This document shows, piece after piece, positions 27,095 through 36,321 of a DNA stretch of 64,000 bases (within the stretch, counting starts at the first letter, position 1; every line of letters starts with the position of its first letter). A program made the position numbers and the translations under genes. The DNA comes from Bacteroidota bacterium. GTDB lineage: Bacteria > Bacteroidota > Ignavibacteria > Kryptoniales > JAKASW01. The stretch lies in contig JAKAGT010000001.1 in assembly GCA_021825585.1 (NCBI GenBank), positions 124,001-188,000 of the forward strand. Reading direction: 5' to 3'. A model generated the notes under the pieces. That model ran no database searches. It saw only the letters and a program-made list of their open reading frames with translations, and was not told the origin of the DNA.

Positions 27095-27121
27095 GTAGGT
27101 CGGCCGGCCGGGCCGACCTAC
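27095..27121. repeat. perfect inverted repeat between convergent genes
   Basis: GTAGGTCGGCC and GGCCGACCTAC, 11-bp arms with a 5-base spacer, 33 bases after the NAGPA gene and 52 bases after the end of the convergent lipoprotein gene. It has no T-run on either side. It could be a bidirectional transcription end, or a mobile palindromic repeat. Confidence 0.65.
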
Positions 27122-27173
27122 GCTTCCCCGATTTCGAAAATTCCTTAAAGGAGTCGCTTCCGGCTCCAGAACC

Positions 27174-28517
27174 TCAAATGTTCGAGTCGATGAGGCACAT
27201 GATTTGGGTCGCCGCATCAAGCTGGGCAACGTTCATCCCATTCATTCCATGCATCATGGTACCGACGGAATTATAGAACGTAACATACGCAGTGACGATC
27301 GCCGATGCACTCGTCGCGCTGCTTACGGACGACTGGAGCATGGTGCGTAGTCCGCCTGTAGCGGTTATAGTTCCGTCCATGCTTCCGATCGCCGACGAAT
27401 TCGATCCGGCCATGGCCTCCAGCTGTGCCAGGACGGTATTGTGATAGCTGGCAAACGCCGCCGCCATATCGTCAGGCGTAACGGCTGCTTCAAGCATCAC
27501 GACGAGTGTGTTGTTTGCCGCGGTGACAAGGGCAATTTGGGATTGCGTCGCGCCTCCGGCGGAGAATTCAGTCGAGATCGCCTGCCCCATGAGTACGGCG
27601 CGGATTAAAGAGGACGACTGTTCAACTGAAAACTGAGCATTTGTAGACATAGTTGATGAGAAATTGACAAGGGCGGCCGATGATGCCTGCTCGGCCTTTG
27701 CGCACACATTCAGAGCTATACCGGTAGCGACATACGCCGCGATGCTCCCTGTGTAGTAAGACTGAAGCGCCAGGTAATCACCCAGCGAGTCTCCCGCCGC
27801 GGTATAAAGTGAGGATTCGAGGGCTATCTGGACCTGAGTCCTTGAGGCGGCTGCCGTTTGGAGTTGAGCTTGTGACGCGCCGAGCTGCAGGAAGGCGCTC
27901 GCTCGCGCATCTCCTTCCGCCTCCAGAGCAGTGGCAAGCTGAGCAACAGCGCCCGCATTTCCCATTACCGACACAGCCACCGTCGGACTCACGTAGAGCT
28001 GAATGTCTGAGGTGGACACTTCACCGCTCTTTCCATCCTGAAAGACCTTGGCAAATATCTGTGCCTGAACGGTAGTCTGGTCGGTCAAAGGCTGACACTC
28101 GACGGTGGTCCCCTGCGCTACCGCCGCGCTGACGACCGCCTCCCATTGACTCGTTCCCTGAGTCGCCACAACCACCAGATTGCTGACGCCAGTCAGGTCA
28201 GTGCTGACCGAGAAATGGCCGCTGGCATCCGTTTTGGAAGAAGCAACCGAAACCGTCTTCAGTGACCCGTCAGCCTGTACCTGGGCGAGGATCACGGTGG
28301 CTCCCTGGATTCCCGCCCCGTCAGTCGATGAGGCCTCGCCGCGCTTTGCAAGTCCCTGCTGACCGTACACTTCACCCGTGACAGTCGACATCTGCTGAGT
28401 ACTGACAGGATTCCCGCTGTTGCTCTTACTGCAACCGATGAAAGCAGCAGAAAGGAAAAGAGCCATCACTGTAAGGCTCAAACGAACATTTATATCTCGA
28501 TTCCAAACGGTCAACAT
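27174..28517 (-). CDS. lipoprotein with N-terminal carboxypeptidase-regulatory-like domain, function unknown
   Basis: 447 residues. Lipobox FIGC, then a Ser/Asn linker and an Ig-like segment of the CarboxypepD-regulatory type (TVTGEVYGQ..., GATVILAQVQADGSLKTVSV, TDASGHFSVSTDL). From about residue 190 it becomes Ala/Ser/Gln-rich and helical, with no family I recognise. AAGGAGG lies seven bases before the ATG, a strong ribosome site. It is transcribed alone, convergent with the NAGPA gene. Confidence 0.75.
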   Translation of the reverse strand: MLTVWNRDINVRLSLTVMALFLSAAFIGCSKSNSGNPVSTQQMSTVTGEVYGQQGLAKRGEASSTDGAGIQGATVILAQVQADGSLKTVSVASSKTDASGHFSVSTDLTGVSNLVVVATQGTSQWEAVVSAAVAQGTTVECQPLTDQTTVQAQIFAKVFQDGKSGEVSTSDIQLYVSPTVAVSVMGNAGAVAQLATALEAEGDARASAFLQLGASQAQLQTAAASRTQVQIALESSLYTAAGDSLGDYLALQSYYTGSIAAYVATGIALNVCAKAEQASSAALVNFSSTMSTNAQFSVEQSSSLIRAVLMGQAISTEFSAGGATQSQIALVTAANNTLVVMLEAAVTPDDMAAAFASYHNTVLAQLEAMAGSNSSAIGSMDGTITATGGLRTMLQSSVSSATSASAIVTAYVTFYNSVGTMMHGMNGMNVAQLDAATQIMCLIDSNI

Positions 28518-28787
28518 AACTCATCCTCCTTCGTGACCAGTCTTAGAGTATAAGACGACATTGATATTCACACCAGCCGCCCAAGGGGGGTTAGTTATTA
28601 AACATGCGATGCTGGTTCAAGAGTTCCCAACTTTGGCGGGAGATGCGAGTCTCTTTGGAAGGGACCCGTTTCGTACCACGGTGGCTTTCCGCAGCTTGTT
28701 AGAGTAGATTTACTCGGCTGAGGCAGACGGCGATCGCATTGCAATTTCTCCATCCCAAAAGTAAATTGAGAAAAATGTGAGTCGGGA

Positions 28788-29513
28788 ATGCCAAGTCAAT
28801 CTGCAAATGGAAATAAAAAAGTGTTTGTCTCAATTGCCGGAAACATCGGCAGCGGAAAATCTTCACTCACGAAACTATTGAGCAATCACTTCGGCTGGAT
28901 TCCTTTTTATGAATCCGTCGACAATAACCCTTACCTGAGCGATTTCTACGGCGATATGAAGCGATGGTCTTTCCATCTCCAGGTATATTTCCTTTCCAAC
29001 CGTTTCAAAAACCACAAGCAGATAGTGGAGATGCCCGAGCCGGTCATTCAGGATCGTTCCATTTACGAGGACGTCGAGATCTTCGCCCGGAATCTTCACG
29101 AGATGGGAAACATGGACGCGCGGGACTACGAGAACTACCGCGAACTCTTCGGGATCATGATCGATTACCTCAAGCCGCCCGATCTGCTGATTTATCTCCG
29201 CGCGAATGTCGACACGCTGGTCAGACAGATCAGGCTGCGGGGCAGAAGCTACGAACAGAGCATCAGCCGGGAATATCTGGAACGGTTGAACGCGAGCTAC
29301 GAGGACTGGATAAAAAGATACGCCGCCGAATCGGAACGTTCCGATCCCGGCAGGGGCAAACTCCTCATCATCGAATCGGACAAGATTGATTTTGTAAAGA
29401 ACGGGCACCACCTTGATGATATCATAAAAAATGTGGAAATGGCACTTTACCCCTCTTCGGAGACCCAACAGAATCGGTCGGAGTCAATGAAGGCCTCACG
29501 TCTTTCAAAGTGA
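28788..29513 (+). CDS. deoxynucleoside kinase
   Basis: 241 residues of the dNK family (deoxyadenosine/deoxyguanosine/deoxycytidine kinases), salvaging deoxynucleosides. P-loop SIAGNIGSGKSSLTKLLS, WIPFYESVDNNPYLSDFY with the catalytic Glu, QDRSIYEDVEIFA (the DRS motif) and the lid RQIRLRGRSYEQ. Base specificity cannot be read off. It is followed after 18 bases by the amidohydrolase gene and may be co-transcribed with it and recG. The 270 bases upstream hold no gene. Confidence 0.92.
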   Translation: MPSQSANGNKKVFVSIAGNIGSGKSSLTKLLSNHFGWIPFYESVDNNPYLSDFYGDMKRWSFHLQVYFLSNRFKNHKQIVEMPEPVIQDRSIYEDVEIFARNLHEMGNMDARDYENYRELFGIMIDYLKPPDLLIYLRANVDTLVRQIRLRGRSYEQSISREYLERLNASYEDWIKRYAAESERSDPGRGKLLIIESDKIDFVKNGHHLDDIIKNVEMALYPSSETQQNRSESMKASRLSK

Positions 29514-29531
29514 ACTCCGTATCATGCCGAG

Positions 29532-31166
29532 ATGCCGTTGACATCTGACCTCTTATTCAGGAATGGAAACTTCTGGACCGGCAATGCCCGGAGTCAATCT
29601 GCTGATTTTCTCACGTGTGATGACGGCTTAATCACTTCTGTCGGCAGCGGGGACGGGTCGTCCGGAACGCACGATTCGCGAAAGATCATAGACTTGGACG
29701 GTCACTTCACAATGCCCGGCTTTATAGATTCACACACTCATTTTAGATCCGGGGGAGCCTCGCTCCGACAAATAAACCTGCGCGAGACAGCTAGCGAGTC
29801 GGAGTTTTCCCGGTCTGTACGCCGGTATGCCGCTTCTCATCCGCCCGGCAAATGGATAGCCGGCGGGAACTGGGATCATGAGGCCTGGAGGAGCAAGAGC
29901 CTCCCGACAAAAGAGCTGATCGACGAGTTTACTCCGTCGACGCCCGTCTTCCTCGACCGTTATGATACTCACATGGCACTGGTCAACAGTGTAGCGCTGA
30001 GACTCGCCGGGATCGACCGGAACACACCGGATCCACGAGGCGGAATCATTGTCCGGGACAACGCCGGAGAGCCGACCGGGATAGTGAAAGATGCCGCGAG
30101 AGAAATGGTACTGAAGCTGATCCCCAAACCATCGTTCGGCGATTTGCTTGACGACGCAAGGACCGCCCTGAGACATGCCCGGGGCCTGGGCCTTACTTCG
30201 GTGCACGAGATCGGCACCGAACGCGATCTGGAGGCCTATGTGGAATTGAGAAAGCTCGAAGAGCTGACGGCACGCATCTACCACGTTCTCCCCCTAAGCA
30301 GTTTCTCGAGGATTCCCGAACTTGACGCCTCCATGGTTCCGAATGACAACTTCATACGAATAGGCGCCTTGAAGGCATTTGCGGACGGTTCTCTCGGAGC
30401 CGGAACGGCGTGGTTCTTCGATCCGTACGATGACGACGAAGGTAATTACGGCATCTCCTCGGATTCGTTATCAAGCGGCAGGCTTGAAGAATGGGCTGTC
30501 GAGGCCGACAAGAACCGGCTTCATCTGGCCGTCCACGCCATCGGCGACAGGGCGGTAAGTGAGGTTCTCGGTCTCTTCGAACGAATCCAGAAGACCAATC
30601 CGACATGGGACAGAAGATTCAGAATTGAACACGCTCAACACGTCAGGCCTCAGGATTTCATTCGCATGAAGCGCCTCAACGTGATTGCGTCCGTCCAGCC
30701 ATATCATTGCATCGACGACGGGCGATGGGCAGTCAGGAAGATAGGGGAAAACCGCGCTAAAACAACATACGCGTTCAAGACGATGTCAGATCGGAACATT
30801 CCGCTCGCCTTCGGCACCGACTGGCCTGTCGCCCCACTGAACCCGATGGAGGGAATTCACGCCGCCGTAACAAGACAGACTATCGATGGGAAAACTCCAG
30901 GCGGCTGGGTGCCCGAACAGAAGGTCTCCGTTGAATGTGCGCTGAGTGCCTACACACAAGGTGGTGCATTTGCCTCATGTTCTGAAGATGTGAAGGGGAC
31001 ACTTGAACCCGGAAAGCTCGCCGACATAGTCGTCCTTTCCGATAATCCGTTTCTCGTTTCTCACGATCAATTGAAAGATATCAAAGTTCTGATGACTATT
31101 GTCGGCGGAAAGATCGTTTTTGCGGAAGGAAAATTTTCGGATTACCATGACGACAGATCCATTTGA
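29532..31166 (+). CDS. amidohydrolase 3 family protein (YtcJ-like)
   Basis: 544 residues, metal-dependent hydrolase. The first metal motif is GFIDSHTHFRSGG. Later ones are HLAVHAIGDRAV, RIEHAQHV, and the final Asp in LAFGTDWPVAPLNP; the C-terminal GKLADIVVLSDNPF closes the composite beta domain. No signal peptide, so cytoplasmic. Family members hydrolyse amides or imidates of many kinds; substrate unknown. Its 3' end overlaps the recG start. Confidence 0.88.
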   Translation: MPLTSDLLFRNGNFWTGNARSQSADFLTCDDGLITSVGSGDGSSGTHDSRKIIDLDGHFTMPGFIDSHTHFRSGGASLRQINLRETASESEFSRSVRRYAASHPPGKWIAGGNWDHEAWRSKSLPTKELIDEFTPSTPVFLDRYDTHMALVNSVALRLAGIDRNTPDPRGGIIVRDNAGEPTGIVKDAAREMVLKLIPKPSFGDLLDDARTALRHARGLGLTSVHEIGTERDLEAYVELRKLEELTARIYHVLPLSSFSRIPELDASMVPNDNFIRIGALKAFADGSLGAGTAWFFDPYDDDEGNYGISSDSLSSGRLEEWAVEADKNRLHLAVHAIGDRAVSEVLGLFERIQKTNPTWDRRFRIEHAQHVRPQDFIRMKRLNVIASVQPYHCIDDGRWAVRKIGENRAKTTYAFKTMSDRNIPLAFGTDWPVAPLNPMEGIHAAVTRQTIDGKTPGGWVPEQKVSVECALSAYTQGGAFASCSEDVKGTLEPGKLADIVVLSDNPFLVSHDQLKDIKVLMTIVGGKIVFAEGKFSDYHDDRSI

Positions 31167-33315
31167 TGTCAAGCGACGGGTAGCCGAGATGGAAGTCCAG
31201 TACATCAAGGGTGTCGGACCGAAACGCTCCGAGGCTCTTGCGGAGGCGGGGGTCAAAACCGCTCTCGACCTGCTGTATTACTTCCCCAGGAAATATCTCG
31301 ACAGGAGCAGGATCCTCAAGATCAGGGACGCGCATTCTGCCCTGCTTCTGCCGGATGAGGTGACGTTTGTGGGAAGAATAAAATCCATTTACCAGTCCAG
31401 GAAGGGCGCCAGGCGCTTTCTGTTCATCACGCTTGCCGACGAGACCGGGACCTTGAGATGTGTCTGGTTCAACGGTGTACAATACTTCATCAGGGCATTC
31501 AAGGAAGGCGAGCCCGTCGCTTTCTCCGGAAAAGTGACTCCGTACCAGGACAGGCCGTGCCTCATACATCCCGAGTACGACCATCTCGAAGAAGAATCCG
31601 ATGAAGAGTTCCTCCACACGGGAGGCATCATACCCGTCTATCCGCTGACAGAGGGTCTCAAGCAGGTCGGCCTCGATTCGCGAGGCTTCCGGAAAATTAT
31701 GCGGAATGTGGTGGAGCTGGCCGAAGATTACGGACTCCCGCAGGATGCGATGTCTAAGGAGATCCTCTCCGTCAACTCACTCATGAACCTCAAAGAAGCC
31801 CTGAAAGCCATACACTTCCCTGAAAACGAACAGCAGCTCAAGCTCTCGTTGCGGCGATTCAAATTCGAGGAGCTTTTCTATCTCCAGCTTCTCCTTGCTA
31901 TAAGAAGAAATGCTATCAGACACGCAAGCGGAATCTCGATGAGAGATTCGGGTGAGCTTGTCAGAAGACTTGTCAACGACCTCCTCCCTTTCAAGCTGAC
32001 CGGCTCGCAGAAAAAGGTATTGAACGAGATACTAAGCGACATTCGCCTCGCTCACCCTATGCACAGGCTCCTACAGGGCGATGTCGGGAGCGGGAAAACA
32101 ATCGTCGCACTCATAACCATGCTCATCACCGTCGAAAGCGGATATCAGGCCGCGTTCATGGCTCCAACGGAGATTCTGGCCGCCCAGCACTTCGCGAACA
32201 TCAGGCAGTATCTCGACCTGCTGGGAGTTCAATCGGCAATCCTCGTCGGAGGACAGAAGAAGAGCGAACGCGGGCAGATATATCACGACATAGAAACCGG
32301 AAGGGCGTCCGTGGTCATCGGCACGCACGCGATCATTCAGGAAGGGGTAAAGTTTAGCAATTTGGGGCTAATTGTGGTGGACGAGCAGCATCGCTTCGGT
32401 GTCGTCCAGCGGATGGCGCTGCAGGAGAAGGGCGAAAACCCGCATTTGCTCGTCATGACCGCCACCCCCATTCCACGCACCCTTTCACTCACTATATACG
32501 GTGACCTCGACGTGTCGGTGATCGACGAGATGCCGACGGGGAGAAAAGGCATTAAGACGGCACTCCGCGGCGAATCGCACAGGGACAAAGTTTATAAGTT
32601 CATCCGCGAACAGGTCCTCGCGGGGAGACAGGTCTTCATCGTTTATCCGCTGGTAAACGAAACCGAGAAATCGGATTTGAAAGCAGCCACTCAGAGCTTC
32701 GTTAATCTCAGGGATGAGACATTCAGGGGATTCAAGGTCGGTCTAATACACGGGCAAATGACCGAAACCGAGAAGAACGATGTCATGGCGGCATTTAAGA
32801 AGAACGCAATCAACATACTCGTGGCGACGACGGTCATCGAAGTCGGAATCGATATTCCGAATGCCACGGTCATGATAATCGAACACGCGGAACGGTTCGG
32901 ACTGAGCCAGTTGCACCAATTGAGAGGCAGAATCGGACGCGGCATACACCAGTCTTACTGCATACTGATGACCGACGACAAGCATCTGGACGAGAAGAAA
33001 ATTCAAACAAGGGAAGACGCCGCGGCATACCAGCGGCTGAAGCTTTTTACATCGACCACCGACGGATTCAAGATCGCGGAGTACGACCTCATGCTGAGAG
33101 GGCCCGGCGAGTTCTTCGGGACGAAACAGAGCGGGCTCCCCCCGCTGAGACTGGCAGACCTCATGAAGGACAGGGACATAATCGTTCAGGCGAGGAAATC
33201 GGCGTTCCACGTCGCCGAGGAGGACCCCCACCTTAGAGATAGTCGGCACGCGGGCATACGCGAGGTTCTCGAGAAGAACTACAAGGAAAGTTTCGAGTTC
33301 CTTCAGGCTAGTTGA
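31147..33315 (+). CDS. recG: ATP-dependent DNA helicase RecG
   Basis: 722 residues from the ATG at 31147, which overlaps the end of the amidohydrolase gene by 20 bases. The open frame continues upstream, but the added 16 residues are amidohydrolase sequence in another frame. Wedge/OB domain at the N-terminus (IKGVGPKRSEALAEAGVKTALDLLYYFPRKYLDRS), Walker A LLQGDVGSGKTIVAL, DEQH box VVDEQHRFGVVQR, motif III MTATPIPRTLSLTIYGDLD, VIEVGIDIPNATVM, HQLRGRIGRG and the RecG ending GEFFGTKQSGLP. Remodels stalled replication forks and Holliday junctions. Confidence 0.96.
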   Translation: MTTDPFDVKRRVAEMEVQYIKGVGPKRSEALAEAGVKTALDLLYYFPRKYLDRSRILKIRDAHSALLLPDEVTFVGRIKSIYQSRKGARRFLFITLADETGTLRCVWFNGVQYFIRAFKEGEPVAFSGKVTPYQDRPCLIHPEYDHLEEESDEEFLHTGGIIPVYPLTEGLKQVGLDSRGFRKIMRNVVELAEDYGLPQDAMSKEILSVNSLMNLKEALKAIHFPENEQQLKLSLRRFKFEELFYLQLLLAIRRNAIRHASGISMRDSGELVRRLVNDLLPFKLTGSQKKVLNEILSDIRLAHPMHRLLQGDVGSGKTIVALITMLITVESGYQAAFMAPTEILAAQHFANIRQYLDLLGVQSAILVGGQKKSERGQIYHDIETGRASVVIGTHAIIQEGVKFSNLGLIVVDEQHRFGVVQRMALQEKGENPHLLVMTATPIPRTLSLTIYGDLDVSVIDEMPTGRKGIKTALRGESHRDKVYKFIREQVLAGRQVFIVYPLVNETEKSDLKAATQSFVNLRDETFRGFKVGLIHGQMTETEKNDVMAAFKKNAINILVATTVIEVGIDIPNATVMIIEHAERFGLSQLHQLRGRIGRGIHQSYCILMTDDKHLDEKKIQTREDAAAYQRLKLFTSTTDGFKIAEYDLMLRGPGEFFGTKQSGLPPLRLADLMKDRDIIVQARKSAFHVAEEDPHLRDSRHAGIREVLEKNYKESFEFLQAS

Positions 33316-33387
33316 GCCGCCGAAAGCTCCGGCTCAATCGTGGAAGAGACAGAGCATTCAGGGGCCGCAACTTGAGGAGCCGCGGCC
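33312..33387. terminator. two hairpins between convergent recG and DUF4097-like genes
   Basis: First: TTGAGCCG (33312-33319) pairs with CGGCTCAA (33330-33337) and includes the recG stop codon. Second: GGCCGC (33363-33368) pairs with GCGGCC (33382-33387), extendable by wobble pairs. No T-runs follow; placement between two convergent stops suggests a shared termination region. Confidence 0.5.
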
Positions 33388-33415
33388 TCTCTGGAGTGGT
33401 GATCTCACGCAGCCA

Positions 33416-34126
33416 TCACTCGTGGGGCGCTACCTGGAAGTAAACGCTCCCGATTCCCGTAGAGGCGTTAATTGAGGGCCCGCCTCCGTTCATCCTTCCC
33501 TTCAGGTGGTCGCTCTTGTTCACGTAAGACTTGAAGCACGGCTCGCAGAACATGTATAGGGGTGAAACCTGTACGTTACCCGCCCCGCGCGTAACGGCAT
33601 CGATGTCAGCGCCGTAATTGCATGGGATCTTCACCGACACGCTTCCCATTTCGGTCGACAGATCGGCACTCTTTGTATTGGCCGAAATCTCGGCATCGAT
33701 GTTACCTATTCTGGTAGCAGTCGAGAATGAGTAGGAGGAATCCCATGGGACCAGGATGAGGAAGTCGATTTTTCCCATTCTGTTATTGTATCCTTCATCG
33801 CCCCTTTCAAACCACGCTTTCAGCGTCACCTGGTCTGCGAAATAATCATGCGTAAAACGAAAGTCTGCTGTGTTCTCCCCTGTTCCTTCCATCCGCAACT
33901 CCACCTTGATGTCCCGCCCTTCATATCCTCTGATGGTCACATTTCCATACTCTGTATCGAGCAATATCGTGCTGCCGGAGCTGATTTTCAGCGTCTTCTG
34001 AATAGTCTCCGTGCTCGTCATTTTTCCGGTATTTGTTGGGTCGTAAGTACCATTCCATGCAAACCCCTGAAGCATTCCAAGCCACATCATCGTCTGTGTG
34101 AGCAATGCCATTGTCAGCGTGTTCAT
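33416..34126 (-). CDS. exported DUF4097-like beta-helix protein
   Basis: 236 residues from the ATG at 34126, chosen because GGGAGGAG stands five bases upstream and a signal peptide (MNTLTMALLTQTMMWLGMLQ) begins there; the longer frame has a basic, unlikely N-terminus. The body has DUF4097-type strands: ILLDTEYGNVTIRGYEGRDIKVELRMEG, TRIGNIDAEISANTKSADLSTEMGSVSVKIP, and INASTGIGSVYFQV. Such proteins are called putative adhesins or are found beside envelope-stress genes; here it stands alone. Confidence 0.75.
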   Translation of the reverse strand: MNTLTMALLTQTMMWLGMLQGFAWNGTYDPTNTGKMTSTETIQKTLKISSGSTILLDTEYGNVTIRGYEGRDIKVELRMEGTGENTADFRFTHDYFADQVTLKAWFERGDEGYNNRMGKIDFLILVPWDSSYSFSTATRIGNIDAEISANTKSADLSTEMGSVSVKIPCNYGADIDAVTRGAGNVQVSPLYMFCEPCFKSYVNKSDHLKGRMNGGGPSINASTGIGSVYFQVAPHE

Positions 34127-34317
34127 AACTCCTCCCTTTCGTTTCCTGTTGCACCGAAGCAAACGGCTCGTTGTGTATCTACGACGAACGGAGAATTAAG
34201 TTCCATCCCCATCACATTCCGTAGCGGTTGGGAAATCTTGACTGAAAGGGAAATCGGGATTAAGTTAATAATGAGATCCGCAAAACGTAATTTCACCGGA
34301 ATCCGCAGAGGGGTTAA

Positions 34318-35334
34318 ATGTACAGAAGTTCTTACCGAATGACAAAAGTCGGTTCACTTAACAACTTAAGATTAGTTAAAGAAGAAATCGGACGACCGGG
34401 AGATAACGAAGTCTGCATAGAGATCAGGTCGATCGGCCTTAACTTCGCCGACGTGTTTACAATTCTCGGACTTTATAAGGCAGCACCGAAAAAAGACTTC
34501 ATACCGGGGCTCGAATTCAGCGGAAACGTAATCGACAAGGGGAGCATGGTGACGGATTTCGCTATCGGCGATCGTATCATGGGTTCGGTCCGCTTCGGCG
34601 CCTACACCAGTCACCTCAACATAGACAGGAGGTACGTTACTCGAATCCCGGACGGCTGGTCTTACGAGGAAGGAGCTTCTTTCATCGTACAGGCTTTGAC
34701 GGCATACTACGCACTCCTTCCGCTCGGCAATTTAAGAGAGGGACAGAGGGTGCTGATACACAGCGGAGCGGGCGGAGTCGGGATTTACGCTAACCGCATC
34801 GCGAAGAAATTTTCCGCCTATACTATCGGCACAGTCGGGAACGAGTCAAAGGTAGACTTGCTGAAGTCCGAGGGATTTGACGATATTATTGTCAGGAACG
34901 GCAATTTCAGAAATGAACTCGCACAAACCCTTTCCGGCAGGAAATTGGATCTCGTATTGGACGCGATAGGCGGGAAGATACAGAAAGACAGTTTCGATTT
35001 CCTTGCGACAACCGGCCGCATGGTGGCATACGGCCTCTCGCAATTTGCCTCACCAGGCAGGAGACCGAACTACATCAAGCTTGCGCTGCAGTTTATTACG
35101 ATGCCCCGCTACCACACCCTTAATCTGATCGAGTCCAACAGGTCGATCCTCGGCTTCAATCTGATTTGGCTCTACGACCGGGTCGACATGCTGAGGATTC
35201 TCCTCGATGAGATTCAGGAATTGCATCTTGAGAAACCCTACGTTGGAAAAGTGTTCGCTTTCGACAGGCTTAAAGAAGCGGTCATGGTGTTCCAGTCCGG
35301 GGCAACGACCGGAAAAGTGGTAGTGAATGTCTGA
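34318..35334 (+). CDS. MDR-family zinc-free oxidoreductase (quinone reductase/VAT-1-like)
   Basis: 338 residues. GroES-like domain then a Rossmann domain with VLIHSGAGGVGIYANRIAKKF, the NADPH-binding motif of quinone-reductase-like MDR enzymes. The N-terminal GLNFADVFTILGLYK and PGLEFSGNVIDKG lack the Cys/His zinc ligands of alcohol dehydrogenases. The C-terminal RLKEAVMVFQSGATTGKVVV is typical. GAGGGG sits before the ATG at 34318; the ATG at 34339 is an alternative. Substrate unknown. Confidence 0.87.
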   Translation: MYRSSYRMTKVGSLNNLRLVKEEIGRPGDNEVCIEIRSIGLNFADVFTILGLYKAAPKKDFIPGLEFSGNVIDKGSMVTDFAIGDRIMGSVRFGAYTSHLNIDRRYVTRIPDGWSYEEGASFIVQALTAYYALLPLGNLREGQRVLIHSGAGGVGIYANRIAKKFSAYTIGTVGNESKVDLLKSEGFDDIIVRNGNFRNELAQTLSGRKLDLVLDAIGGKIQKDSFDFLATTGRMVAYGLSQFASPGRRPNYIKLALQFITMPRYHTLNLIESNRSILGFNLIWLYDRVDMLRILLDEIQELHLEKPYVGKVFAFDRLKEAVMVFQSGATTGKVVVNV

Positions 35335-35423
35335 CGATTACTCTTCCCGTCTTCGCGGTGTCCCGGCCATGCCGATAAATAAACGGTCTTTCCCTTCCCA
35401 GCTAGAGGAGATATAGAACTGTA

Positions 35424-36218
35424 ATGCAGAAGCTTTTCACATCAGATAACTACGACACTCCCGACGACTCACCGCGAGCCATCGGAGACATACTGGCGCT
35501 CAACACGCGGGTGTATTTCATGAGCAAATACATTTCCATCGTCCTCAGATGCAGGAAGGAAGCGATGGAGGGGAGATACGACAGGGAGGCCTGGGTACAA
35601 TCTTCGATAGACATTTTCAGGCTGATAGAGAGCTGCGGCGGTAGATTTCACATCGTCGGTCTTGACAACATACGCAAGAGTTCGGGACCGGCTGTCTTCG
35701 TAAGCAACCATATGAGCACGCTCGAGACGATGGTATTCCCGGGAATAATCGCTTCCGAAAAGGAAGCTACTTTCGTAGTCAAGGAGAGCCTCGTACGGCA
35801 CCCGTTCTTCGGCGCCATCATGCGCTCAAGGAATCCTATCGTCCTCGGAAGGGAAAACTCGAGGGAAGACCTGATGGTCGTGCTGAGCAAGGGACAGGAG
35901 CTGTTGTCTGCCGGAACTTCCGTGATCATATTTCCACAAAGCACACGGATGGTGAAGTTCATGCCGGAGAAATTCAATTCGCTCGGAGTAAAACTTGCTG
36001 CAAATGCAAAAGTGCAGGTGATCCCGGTCGCGATAAAAACCGACTTTTGGGGAATGGGAAAGCATCTGAAAGATCTCGGGCCGATCAGGAGAAAGGAGCC
36101 GATTTACATGACGTTCGGCGAGCCTATGACAATTTCAGGTACCGGCAAGCAGGAAAACGTCCGCATAATAGATTTCGTCATTTCGCATCTGCGGGAGTGG
36201 GGCGGAGAGGTAGCATAG
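35424..36218 (+). CDS. PlsC-like lysophospholipid acyltransferase with variant motif
   Basis: 264 residues. Acyltransferase motif I reads VSNHMSTLE, that is H96-x4-E101 where PlsC proteins normally have H-x4-D; motif III reads FPQSTR in place of FPEGTR. Both changes keep the general pattern, and I recall similar NHMSTLE sequences in other bacterial acyltransferases annotated as PlsC-like, so this looks like a subfamily and not decay. It would acylate lysophosphatidate or another lysolipid at the inner membrane. A hairpin overlaps its stop codon. Confidence 0.8.
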   Translation: MQKLFTSDNYDTPDDSPRAIGDILALNTRVYFMSKYISIVLRCRKEAMEGRYDREAWVQSSIDIFRLIESCGGRFHIVGLDNIRKSSGPAVFVSNHMSTLETMVFPGIIASEKEATFVVKESLVRHPFFGAIMRSRNPIVLGRENSREDLMVVLSKGQELLSAGTSVIIFPQSTRMVKFMPEKFNSLGVKLAANAKVQVIPVAIKTDFWGMGKHLKDLGPIRRKEPIYMTFGEPMTISGTGKQENVRIIDFVISHLREWGGEVA

Positions 36219-36242
36219 CCCGCCGGCAGAGATAAGCGGGCT
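36217..36242. terminator. hairpin at the plsC-like stop codon
   Basis: AGCCCGC (36217-36223) pairs with GCGGGCT (36236-36242), 12-base loop; it starts inside the stop codon. A T-rich AAATTTTTCC comes 12 bases later. It separates plsC from the convergent permease gene. Confidence 0.45.
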
Positions 36243-36321
36243 TGAAGCCGAACAAATTTTTCCAACTGAAGTAGTGCTCCCGCCTCTGGAGCGTCTTCAC
36301 TACGGAGGCCCTGCCCGAAGT

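Noticed and set aside
31099-31146. Extended start for recG
   Set aside because: The added residues are amidohydrolase codons read in another frame; the ATG at 31147 precedes the conserved RecG N-terminus.
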